NCBI RefSeq assembly: GCF_014841105.1
Contig: NZ_JACYWE010000007.1
Span: 89,481-153,480 of the forward strand
DNA: 64,000 nucleotides
Direction of reading: 5' to 3'
Origin: Lolliginicoccus lacisalsi
GTDB lineage: Bacteria; Actinomycetota; Actinomycetes; Mycobacteriales; Mycobacteriaceae
Shown: positions 56,705-64,000 of the stretch, in pieces
Numbering within the stretch: the first letter of the stretch is position 1
How the letters are laid out: each line of letters starts with the position of its first letter
Position numbers and translations under genes: made by a program
The notes under the pieces: model-generated
Told to the model about the DNA's origin: nothing
The model's input: the letters and a program-made list of their open reading frames with translations, nothing else
Database searches by the model: none

Positions 56705-57190
56705 TCAGTGACCGTTCTGGGTGAAGCGGTCGATCGAACGCTCGATCTCCGCGATGGCCTCATCGCGACCGACCCAGTCGGCGGCGTGGACCTCCTTGCC
56801 CGGCTCGAGATCCTTGTAGCGCTCGAAGAAGTGCTTGATCTCGGCGAGCTGGAACTCGGGAACATCGGCGAGGTCCTGGATGTGATCGAAGCGAGGATCG
56901 GTCGGCACGCACAGGACCTTCTCGTCGTCGCCGGCCTCGTCGCGCATCCGGAACATCGCGACTGGCCGCGCCTCGACGATCACGCCCGGGTACACAGGCT
57001 CGGGGAGCAGCACCAGCGCGTCGAGCGGGTCGCCGTCGCCACCGAGGGTGTCCTCGATGAAGCCGTAGTCGGCGGGGTACTGCATGGAAGTGAACAGGTA
57101 GCGGTCGAGCCGGACCCGTCCGGTCGCATGATCCACCTCATACTTGTTGCGCTGACCCCTTGGGATCTCGATAGTGACGTCGAATTCCAC
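56705..57190 (-). CDS. ppa: Inorganic pyrophosphatase
   Basis: A 161-residue family I enzyme (mycobacterial Ppa is 162). [25 protein letters not shown]-type start, [25 protein letters not shown] (the signature DxDPxD metal site) and [12 protein letters not shown] are present. GTG 57190 follows GAGG and matches the family N-terminus. It drives pyrophosphate-releasing reactions. Divergent from dacB with about 130 bp between starts. Confidence 0.96.
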   Translation of the reverse strand: MEFDVTIEIPRGQRNKYEVDHATGRVRLDRYLFTSMQYPADYGFIEDTLGGDGDPLDALVLLPEPVYPGVIVEARPVAMFRMRDEAGDDEKVLCVPTDPRFDHIQDLADVPEFQLAEIKHFFERYKDLEPGKEVHAADWVGRDEAIAEIERSIDRFTQNGH

Positions 57191-57318
57191 ACGTCCTCGC
57201 TTCGGTCGTAGCGTTCCAGGAAATTTCGCGAGCACGCCCGCCAGCAATGACGGGCAGCGGCTCAAGGATAGTCTTGGGTCTGCGAGCGCGAGCAACAACC
57301 CGCCCTGGAGGAGGATTG

Positions 57319-58860
57319 ATGGACGACCCGAGCGCCTCCAGTGGCCCCCCGTCCCAGGATGACGCGGAACCGGGCGATCTGGTCGTCGCCAGTGGTGGCT
57401 CCCCGCGCCCCCGCCTCATGGTGCTCGCGATCATCGTGGTGCTTGCCGTGCTGGGCGCCACGAGCATCGCGGTGGGCGCCCGGTACGTCCAGGGCTACCA
57501 GGACAGTCGTGATTTCACTGTCGACCCGGCCCCGGCGCTGGCGGTCCCGGCCATCGAGGTCCCGGCTGCTGCGTGGGAGGATTCCCCGCTCGATGGATCG
57601 GGCGTCGCGGCGGCTCTCGATCAGCTCGCGGAGGACCCCGCGCTCGGTTCGCTCGCCGGCCATGTCAGCGACCCCTACACGCGCACCGTCCTGTGGGCGC
57701 GCGATCCCGCCGAGCCCCGCACCCCGGCATCGGCGACGAAGGTGCTCACCGCGGCCGCGGCGTTGCTGGCTCTGCCGCTCGACCAGCGGGTCAGTACCCG
57801 TGTGATCGAGGGCCCGGGCCCCGGGGAGCTCATCCTCGCCAGCGAGGGCGATGTCACCCTCGGCTCGCGCCCCGCGGGCGAGGCCACCTACTACGAGGGC
57901 GCGGCACGGCTCGACGATCTTGTCGCGCAGCTCCGGGCGGCGGGTGCCGAGGCCAGCCGCATCGTGGTGGATGCCAGCGCCTTCAGCGGTCCCGCGATGG
58001 CCCGGGGATGGGAGGATGCGAGCATCTCCGAGGGCTACATCACCCCGATGGAACCGGTGATGCTCGACGGTGGGCGAATCATCCCGACCGAGCCCGAGTC
58101 GCCCCGGCACACCGAGCCTGCCCTCGCCGCCGGCCAGCAGCTCGCCGAGCGGCTGGGGCTGCCCGCCGCATCCGTGGTCGTTGCCGATGCCGAGGGATTG
58201 ACCACTGACGGGCGCGTTCTCGCGGAGGTGGCGTCCGCTCCGTTGCTGACACGGCTGCGGCAGCTCATGCATGAGTCCGACAACGTGCTTGCCGAAGCAG
58301 TCGGGCGGGAGATCGCGATCGCCGAGGACGAGCCACCGTCGTTCCGGGGCGTGGCCCGAGCGATCCGCGCGGTGCTGGCCCGCAACGGCTTCATCACCGA
58401 GGGGCTCGAGCTCGAGGATGCCAGCGGCCTCTCCACGAGCAACCGCATCACCGTCGCGCTGCTCGATTCAGTGCTGTCGGCCGCGGTCGGCACCGTGGGC
58501 CGCGCGAGCGGCGAGGCCAGCGAGATCGACTCGGCCGCAGCGCTGCGCACCGTCCGGCTGCGGCCGTTGCTCGATCTGCTTCCCGTGGCGGCCGGCAGCG
58601 GAACGCTCGCCGAGCGCTTCATCGGGGACAGCAGTGCCGGGGGAGCGGGGTGGATCCGCGCGAAGACCGGAACGCTCGATGGCGTGAGTGCTCTGGTCGG
58701 TTATGCTGCCACCACCAACGGGCGAATCGTCACCTTCGCGTTCCTCTCCACGGAGAGCAACGCGTTCGAGGCCAGGCCGGCGCTCGACACCGCGGCCGCG
58801 CGACTTCGCGATATCGCCGTCACCGACAGCGCCGCAACCCCGGACGACGGAGGCAACTAG
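57319..58860 (+). CDS. dacB: D-alanyl-D-alanine carboxypeptidase/endopeptidase (peptidase S13)
   Basis: A 513-residue PBP4-type enzyme (Rv3627c). One N-terminal transmembrane helix ([21 protein letters not shown]) anchors it. Active-site motifs are [14 protein letters not shown] (SxxK), HESDNVLAE (SxN) and RAKTGTLDG (KTG). It trims peptidoglycan stem peptides outside the membrane. GGAGGAGG precedes ATG 57319. It begins a run dacB-zincin-tilS-hpt. Confidence 0.93.
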   Translation: MDDPSASSGPPSQDDAEPGDLVVASGGSPRPRLMVLAIIVVLAVLGATSIAVGARYVQGYQDSRDFTVDPAPALAVPAIEVPAAAWEDSPLDGSGVAAALDQLAEDPALGSLAGHVSDPYTRTVLWARDPAEPRTPASATKVLTAAAALLALPLDQRVSTRVIEGPGPGELILASEGDVTLGSRPAGEATYYEGAARLDDLVAQLRAAGAEASRIVVDASAFSGPAMARGWEDASISEGYITPMEPVMLDGGRIIPTEPESPRHTEPALAAGQQLAERLGLPAASVVVADAEGLTTDGRVLAEVASAPLLTRLRQLMHESDNVLAEAVGREIAIAEDEPPSFRGVARAIRAVLARNGFITEGLELEDASGLSTSNRITVALLDSVLSAAVGTVGRASGEASEIDSAAALRTVRLRPLLDLLPVAAGSGTLAERFIGDSSAGGAGWIRAKTGTLDGVSALVGYAATTNGRIVTFAFLSTESNAFEARPALDTAAARLRDIAVTDSAATPDDGGN

Positions 58861-59952
58861 GTGGATAGCCCCAGCGAGCCAGGGCCCCGGGCACCGGGCA
58901 AGGGCGACGAATCCCGCAGCAGCGCGGCCGTCGACTGGACGCTCGCGGTGCGAGTGGCTGCCCGGCTGGCCCGGGCCGAGCCGTCGATGTCGAGCTATAC
59001 GCGCGAGCAGGTGCGGAGCGAGCTCGTCGAGCTGGCCGCGAGCGCCGAGGAGCCGGTTCGCGAGGTCACCCGCCTCAAGGATGGCGCGCAGGTGCCCGAA
59101 GCTCTCATTCTCGACCGTCCCGGCTGGTCCCGCGCTGCCGCTAGCTCGCTTGCTGGCCTGCTGGGCGGCTCGATCGAGCAGCGGCCACGGGGCCTGCTTG
59201 CCGGTCGCGCGTCCGGGCTCCAGGCAGGAGCGGTGCTGGGGATCCTCTCGAATGCGATCATCGGCCAGTACGATCCCTTCGCCGGGCAGGGCGGCCAGTT
59301 GCTGCTTGTCGCGCCGAACATCATCCACACCGAGCGTGCCACGCGGGTCCGTCCCCGCGACTTCCGCACCTGGGTGTGCTTGCACGAGGTCACGCACCGG
59401 GTGCAGTTCTCCGCCAGCCCCTGGCTCGGCGGCCATATGCGTGCGCTGATCGACACCGCCACTCCTGCTAGCGGCGAGCCGCTCCTCGCAGCCGGGCAGC
59501 GGCTCGTTACCGCTATCCGCTCGCGCGATGGCTCCCGGGACGCCGACCCGTTGCTGGGCACCGGCATCCTCGGGATCGTCCTCGAATCACAGCCGCCCGA
59601 GCAGCGTGACGCCATGATCGGCCTCATCATGCTGGGAACCCTCCTCGAGGGCCACGCCGAGCACGTCATGGATGCCGCGGGGCCGCGGGTCGTGCCCACC
59701 GTGGAGCACATCCGCGCGGTCTTCGACGAGCGCCGCCACGAGCGCCGCGGACTCCTCCAATGGATCATGCGGACCTTGCTCGGCATGGACGCGAAGATGG
59801 CGCAGTACGCCCAGGGCAAGCGCTTTGTCGATACGCTCGTCGAGCGTGTCGGCATGGACAGCTTCAATACGATCTGGACCTCGCCCGAGACGTTGCCGAG
59901 GCCCAGCGAGATACGTGAGCCGGAGAAATGGATAACCCGCGTCCTCGAGTAA
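58861..59952 (+). CDS. Zinc-dependent metalloprotease of the zincin_2/DUF2342 family
   Basis: A 363-residue protein (Rv3626c). The zinc motif is CLHEVTHRVQF (HEVTH). Other conserved blocks are LLLVAPNIIHTER and LEGHAEHVMDAAG, whose Glu or His likely complete the metal site. GTG 58861 directly follows the dacB stop codon. No signal peptide. Substrate unknown. Its end overlaps tilS by 25 bp. Confidence 0.9.
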   Translation: MDSPSEPGPRAPGKGDESRSSAAVDWTLAVRVAARLARAEPSMSSYTREQVRSELVELAASAEEPVREVTRLKDGAQVPEALILDRPGWSRAAASSLAGLLGGSIEQRPRGLLAGRASGLQAGAVLGILSNAIIGQYDPFAGQGGQLLLVAPNIIHTERATRVRPRDFRTWVCLHEVTHRVQFSASPWLGGHMRALIDTATPASGEPLLAAGQRLVTAIRSRDGSRDADPLLGTGILGIVLESQPPEQRDAMIGLIMLGTLLEGHAEHVMDAAGPRVVPTVEHIRAVFDERRHERRGLLQWIMRTLLGMDAKMAQYAQGKRFVDTLVERVGMDSFNTIWTSPETLPRPSEIREPEKWITRVLE

Positions 59953-60977
59953 CCACACCAGCACTGCACTCGGTCCGCCTCGCGGTCCGGTCCTGGATGG
60001 CCCGGCATCATGATGGCGGGCCCATCGCTGTCGCGGTCTCCGGGGGAGCGGATTCCATGGCGCTGTGCGCGGCGGTGGTGGCGGAGTCCCCTGGTCCGGT
60101 TGCAGCGATCACGATCGATCACCAGCTCCAGGATGGTTCGCGCGGCTTCGCGGAAGCCGCCGCGCGGGCAGCGAGCGCGCTGGGATGTGGCAGCGCCACC
60201 ATCGCGACGGTGACGGTCACCGGCCCGGGCGGCATGGAGGCCGCGGCCCGCCGCGCGCGGTACGCGGCGCTCGATGATGCCCGCGCCGGGGCCACCGTGC
60301 TGCTCGGCCACACCCTCGATGACCAGGCCGAGACCGTGCTGCTTGGCCTCGCGCGGGGCAGTGGCGCGCGGTCGATCTCGGGGATGCGGGCGCTCAGCCC
60401 TCCCTGGGGCCGTCCCTTGCTGGGCATCCGCCGGACCACCACGGAGGCGGCGTGCGCCGAGCTGGGGCTCGAGCCATTCCAGGACCCCCAGAATGCTGAT
60501 GAGCGCTTCACCCGGGTGCGCTTGCGCCAGGAGGCGCTGCCGCTGCTCGAGTCGATCCTGGGCGGAGGTGCTGCGGAAGCCCTGGCCCGCACCGCGCGGC
60601 TGCTGCAGGACGACAACGACGCGCTCGACGGGATGGCCGCCGAAGCCCGCATGGGCGCGCAGCACGGGACGGTGCTGCTCGTGGAGCACCTGCAGCGCCT
60701 GCCCGTGGCGGTGCGCTCCCGGGTGGTGCGCTCCTGGCTGCAGGACGAGGGCGCTGGCGCGCTCGCCAGCGCTCACCTCGGGGCGATCGATGAGCTGGTC
60801 ACGCGGTGGCGGGGCCAGGGCGCGGTCGCGGTGCCGTGGCCCGCGGGCGCGGCGCGGCAGGGGGCGCGGTTGGTCGTCGAGCGCCGGCATGGCACGCTGG
60901 CACTGAGCATCCACGAGCGGGTGCTCGCCCATGCCGCATGCAGTGCCGGGCATCGGCGCGAGGAGAGGGGTACCTAG
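59928..60977 (+). CDS. tilS: tRNA(Ile)-lysidine synthetase
   Basis: A 349-residue N-type ATP pyrophosphatase that converts C34 of the CAU isoleucine tRNA to lysidine. The PP-loop is [37 protein letters not shown] and [13 protein letters not shown] are the conserved TilS blocks. ATG 59928 is inside the 3' end of the metalloprotease gene, with GGAG close by. Actinobacterial TilS of this length lack the long C-terminal domain of E. coli. hpt follows at 2 bp. Confidence 0.94.
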   Translation: MDNPRPRVTTPALHSVRLAVRSWMARHHDGGPIAVAVSGGADSMALCAAVVAESPGPVAAITIDHQLQDGSRGFAEAAARAASALGCGSATIATVTVTGPGGMEAAARRARYAALDDARAGATVLLGHTLDDQAETVLLGLARGSGARSISGMRALSPPWGRPLLGIRRTTTEAACAELGLEPFQDPQNADERFTRVRLRQEALPLLESILGGGAAEALARTARLLQDDNDALDGMAAEARMGAQHGTVLLVEHLQRLPVAVRSRVVRSWLQDEGAGALASAHLGAIDELVTRWRGQGAVAVPWPAGAARQGARLVVERRHGTLALSIHERVLAHAACSAGHRREERGT

Positions 60978-60979
60978 TC

Positions 60980-61540
60980 GTGTATGACGGCGATATCGCG
61001 TCCGTGGTGATCAGCGAGGACCGGATCCGGGCCCGGACCATCGAGCTGGCCGCCGAGCTCGCGCAGCGGTACCAGCCAGCGCCCGGGAAGGACCCCGAGG
61101 AGGACCTGCTTCTCGTGGGCGTGCTCAAGGGCGCGATGATGTTCATGACCGATCTCGCGCGGGCATTGCCCATCCCGACGCAGATGGAGTTCATGGCGGT
61201 CAGTTCCTATGGCTCGTCCACCTCGTCGTCCGGTGTCGGCCGCATCCTCAAGGACCTAGATCGCGATATCGCGGACCGTGACGTGCTGATCGTCGAGGAC
61301 ATCATCGATTCGGGGCTCACCCTGTCCTGGCTGGTGCGAAACCTGGAGGCACGGAACCCGCGCTCGCTGGAGATCTGCACGCTGCTGCGCAAGCCCGACG
61401 CGATCAGCATGCAGGTGGAGGTCTCGCACGTCGGCTTCGACATCCCGAATGATTTCGTGGTCGGCTACGGCCTCGAGTACGACGAGCGGTATCGTGATCT
61501 GCCCTACATCGGGCTGCTCGATCCCAAGGTCTACTGCTAG
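60980..61540 (+). CDS. hpt: Hypoxanthine phosphoribosyltransferase
   Basis: A 186-residue purine-salvage enzyme. The PRPP motif is [35 protein letters not shown] is the pyrophosphate loop, and [41 protein letters not shown] gives the base-binding end, split here into its recognised pieces [14 protein letters not shown] and [12 protein letters not shown] 60980 is the start, with GAGGAGAGG 10-12 nt upstream. The tilS-hpt-ftsH order is widely conserved in bacteria. Confidence 0.94.
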   Translation: MYDGDIASVVISEDRIRARTIELAAELAQRYQPAPGKDPEEDLLLVGVLKGAMMFMTDLARALPIPTQMEFMAVSSYGSSTSSSGVGRILKDLDRDIADRDVLIVEDIIDSGLTLSWLVRNLEARNPRSLEICTLLRKPDAISMQVEVSHVGFDIPNDFVVGYGLEYDERYRDLPYIGLLDPKVYC

Positions 61541-61755
61541 TTCGCTGCAGGCTTAGCGTGCTCGCTGCCGGGCCAAATGCCTCCGTTCACAGGATTTTCG
61601 GCCCTTCGCGGAGGCGAGCGGCCAGCCCTGGATCGGTGCGCGGTTACCCCTGGCCGTGAACGGGCGGTAGCCTGGAATCTCACCGCCAGGTGTGTTTGCT
61701 GCCCGGCGAGCTTCGGTCCGTGCACTGGAAGGATAGGCCACCCGGCTAAATCTGT
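61541..61755 (+). promoter_or_regulatory. Intergenic region carrying the ftsH promoter
   Basis: 215 bp without a gene. The likely -10 is TAGCCT (61669-61674). No convincing -35 or operator was seen. The sequence is GC-rich, with a slight AT-rich dip just before ATG 61756. Confidence 0.35.
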
Positions 61756-63957
61756 ATGAACCGTAAGACAGTCTTCAGAAACCTCGCCCTGATCTCCGTG
61801 ATCCTCCTGGTGATCTACGCGTTCACCTACTTCGGCAGCGACACCCGCGACTACCACGAGGTCGAGACCTCGGTGGCGGTCTCCCAGCTCGAATCGGGCA
61901 ACGTCGTCGACGCGCAGATCGATGACCGCGAGCAGCAGCTACGGCTGACCCTCCGTGAGGCGATCGAGGAGTCCGAGGGCAGCACCCAGATCATCGCCAA
62001 GTACCCGACGGGCGCGGCCGAGCAGATCTATGACCAGGTCAGCGCCGCGGACCTCGACAGCTTCGATACCAAGGTCACCCAGGACAGCTGGCTTTCCTCG
62101 CTGCTGCTGTTCATGCTGCCGATGCTGATCCTGCTGGGCCTGTTCCTGTTCATCATGATCCGCATGCAGGGCGGCGGCCGCGGCGGCATGATGGGATTCG
62201 GCAAGTCCAAGGCCAAGCAACTGTCCAAGGACATGCCCAAGACGACGTTCGCTGATGTCGCCGGAGCCGATGAGGCGGTGGAGGAGCTCGAGGAGCTCAA
62301 GGACTTCCTCCAGCACCCGGCGAGGTACCAGGCGCTCGGCGCGAAGATCCCCAAGGGCGTGCTGCTGTTCGGCCCGCCGGGCACCGGCAAGACGCTGCTG
62401 GCCCGGGCCGTGGCGGGCGAGGCCGGGGTGCCGTTCTTCACCATCTCCGGATCCGACTTCGTCGAGATGTTCGTTGGCGTGGGCGCCTCCCGCGTGCGCG
62501 ACCTGTTCGAGCAGGCCAAGCAGAACGCCCCCTGCATCATCTTCGTCGACGAGATCGATGCCGTCGGCCGCCAGCGCGGCGCCGGCGTGGGCGGCGGCCA
62601 CGACGAGCGCGAGCAGACCCTCAACCAGCTGCTCGTCGAGATGGACGGCTTCGGTGCCCGCCAGGGCATCATCATGATCGCGGCCACCAACCGCCCCGAT
62701 ATCCTCGACCCCGCCCTGCTCCGCCCCGGCCGCTTCGACCGCCAGGTGCCGGTGGGCAACGCTGACCTCGCTGGTCGCCGGGCGATCCTGCGCGTCCACT
62801 CGCAGGGCAAGCCGCTCGCCCCCGATGTCGATCTCGACTCCCTGACCAAGCGCACGGTCGGCATGTCCGGCGCCGACCTCGCCAATGTCATCAACGAGGC
62901 GGCACTGCTCACCGCGCGCGAGGCGGGCACCCTCATCACCAACGAGGCGCTCGAGGAAGCGGTCGATCGGGTCATCGGCGGGCCCCGCCGCAAGAGCCGG
63001 ATCATCAGCGAGCTCGAGAAGAAGATCACCGCCTACTACGAGAGCGGCCATACCCTCGCTGGCTGGGCCATGCCCGACCTCACCCCGGTGTACAAGGTGA
63101 CGATCCTGGCCCGCGGGCGCACCGGCGGCCACGCCCTCGCCGTCCCCGAGGACGACAAGTCCATGATGACGCGCTCCGAGATGATCGCGCGCCTCGTCTT
63201 CGCCATGGGCGGCCGTGCCGCCGAGGAACTGGTCTTCCAGGAGCCCACCACCGGCGCATCCTCCGACATCGAGCAGGCCACCAAGATCGCCCGGGCCATG
63301 GTCACCGAGTACGGCATGAGCCCCCGGCTCGGCGCGGTCCGCTACGGGCAAGAGCATGGCGACCCCTTCATGGGCCGCACGATGGGCATGGCGCCGGACT
63401 ACTCGCACGAGATCGCCCGCGATATCGACGAGGAAGTGCGCCGCCTGATCGAGGCCTCGCACACCGAGGCATGGCAGATCCTCGATGAGTACCGGGACGA
63501 GCTCGACCACCTCGCCACGGAGCTGCTCGAGAAGGAAACGCTCAACCGCAAGGATCTCGAGCGCATCCTCGCGGGAGTGACCAAGCGGCCGCGGATCACC
63601 GAGTTCAATGACTTCGGCAACCGCATTCCGTCGACCCGGCCGCCGATCAAGACCCCCGGCGAGCTCGCGAAGGAGCGCGGCGAGCCCTGGCCGCCCCCCG
63701 AGCCGGCCACCAGGGACGCGCGCGCGACGGAACCCGAGGATCAGGAGCAGCCGCAGCCCGGAGCGCACGATCCCGCGGAGCAGCACGACGAACGCTCCGC
63801 GCCCGCGCCCGTTGGAGCGTCACCGAGCACCAGTCCCGGACGAGGGCGCTCGGCCAGCCAGCGCAGCTACGGCGAGCCCTCCGATTGGTCCGCCCCGGGC
63901 TGGCCCCCGCGCGATCCCTCCCGAGCCACCCCACCTGCCAAGGATGACCGTGACTGA
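61756..63957 (+). CDS. ftsH: FtsH-type AAA protease with altered zinc motif (YESGH)
   Basis: 733 residues. Two transmembrane helices (about 9-24 and 112-136) flank a periplasmic domain. The AAA module has [27 protein letters not shown], and the SRH region [18 protein letters not shown]. The protease domain should carry HEXGH, but codons 428-432 read Tyr-Glu-Ser-Gly-His, losing the first zinc ligand; the Asp in [11 protein letters not shown] is kept. A single TAC/CAC change separates it from the normal motif. The disordered C-terminal tail (about 640-733) is typical of actinobacteria. Mycobacterial FtsH is essential. Confidence 0.93.
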   Translation: MNRKTVFRNLALISVILLVIYAFTYFGSDTRDYHEVETSVAVSQLESGNVVDAQIDDREQQLRLTLREAIEESEGSTQIIAKYPTGAAEQIYDQVSAADLDSFDTKVTQDSWLSSLLLFMLPMLILLGLFLFIMIRMQGGGRGGMMGFGKSKAKQLSKDMPKTTFADVAGADEAVEELEELKDFLQHPARYQALGAKIPKGVLLFGPPGTGKTLLARAVAGEAGVPFFTISGSDFVEMFVGVGASRVRDLFEQAKQNAPCIIFVDEIDAVGRQRGAGVGGGHDEREQTLNQLLVEMDGFGARQGIIMIAATNRPDILDPALLRPGRFDRQVPVGNADLAGRRAILRVHSQGKPLAPDVDLDSLTKRTVGMSGADLANVINEAALLTAREAGTLITNEALEEAVDRVIGGPRRKSRIISELEKKITAYYESGHTLAGWAMPDLTPVYKVTILARGRTGGHALAVPEDDKSMMTRSEMIARLVFAMGGRAAEELVFQEPTTGASSDIEQATKIARAMVTEYGMSPRLGAVRYGQEHGDPFMGRTMGMAPDYSHEIARDIDEEVRRLIEASHTEAWQILDEYRDELDHLATELLEKETLNRKDLERILAGVTKRPRITEFNDFGNRIPSTRPPIKTPGELAKERGEPWPPPEPATRDARATEPEDQEQPQPGAHDPAEQHDERSAPAPVGASPSTSPGRGRSASQRSYGEPSDWSAPGWPPRDPSRATPPAKDDRD

Positions 63958-64000
63958 GAACGTCGACATCGTGCCGCGGCCCAGCATGTTCGATCAACCC
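63944..64000 (+). CDS. folE: Start of a probable GTP cyclohydrolase I gene
   Basis: 19 codons from ATG 63944 (GTG 63950 possible) to the window edge. The peptide ends PRPSMFDQP, similar to the start of FolE in relatives (VFDQQRAEAAV), and folE follows ftsH in mycobacteria (Rv3609c). It overlaps the ftsH end by 14 bp. Too short for certainty. Confidence 0.45.
   Translation, partial: MTVTENVDIVPRPSMFDQP

Overview
The window is GC-rich (roughly two-thirds G+C by eye) and comes from a mycolic-acid actinobacterium (Mycobacteriales/Corynebacteriales). From memory, its backbone follows the M. tuberculosis order Rv3683 to Rv3609c, in inverted orientation: ponA2, whiB4, two Get3/ArsA-like ATPases, DUF4177, RidA, MBL hydrolase, crp, nth, TlpA-like thioredoxin, NUDIX, marP, ephE, DUF1469, acs, a Fic-like protein, a SerB-like HAD phosphatase, ssd and the tad locus, DUF1998 helicase, topA, membrane adenylate cyclase, holB, tRNA-Thr, ppa, dacB, zincin, tilS, hpt, ftsH and the start of a folE-like gene. 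The genus cannot be fixed from this sequence; a Hoyosella/Tomitella/Dietzia-like lineage is a guess.

Layout: 1-6.7 kb, cell-wall synthase and redox regulator. 6.8-13.8 kb, an accessory block (monomeric isocitrate dehydrogenase; phosphotransferase/SDR/acyl-CoA dehydrogenase operon; TetR; oxidoreductase). 13.9-20.1 kb, MBL, EspR-like regulator, crp, and a tightly overlapping nth-thioredoxin-NUDIX-marP operon. 20.1-25.4 kb, ephE-like, DUF1469, acs, and a stand-alone MCE protein. 25.8-33.1 kb, a degenerate Fic protein, two structured RNAs (an Ms1/MTS2823-like RNA and a 6C RNA), ssd and a tad pilus operon. 33.1-44.6 kb, siderophore-type binding lipoprotein, helicase, SGNH hydrolase, topA, adenylate cyclase, holB, tRNA-Thr. 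44.7-49.5 kb, small stress-type genes and a GntR/MFS pair. 49.5-56.4 kb, a Pls-type (poly-epsilon-lysine synthetase-like) membrane NRPS with a MarR regulator, an M1 aminopeptidase and an amino-acid-binding lipoprotein. 56.7-64 kb, ppa to ftsH.

The main points for a second look are these. (1) The Pls-like cluster has the full A-T-(2TM-LbH)x3 architecture. (2) A 71-bp hairpin repeat occurs three times with identical 14-22-14-9 spacing, always between convergent genes, and its inner stem is kept by different bases in each copy; a second hairpin family occurs twice. (3) FtsH has lost the first histidine of its HEXXH zinc motif (Tyr instead). (4) acs carries a perfect CRP site plus a near-perfect one, in a window that also holds the adenylate cyclase and crp. 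(5) Two DnaA boxes precede ssd-tad, a KstR-like operator precedes the orphan MCE gene, and a LexA-type box precedes a binding lipoprotein. Several catalytic-looking proteins lack key residues (Fic-like, EphE-like).
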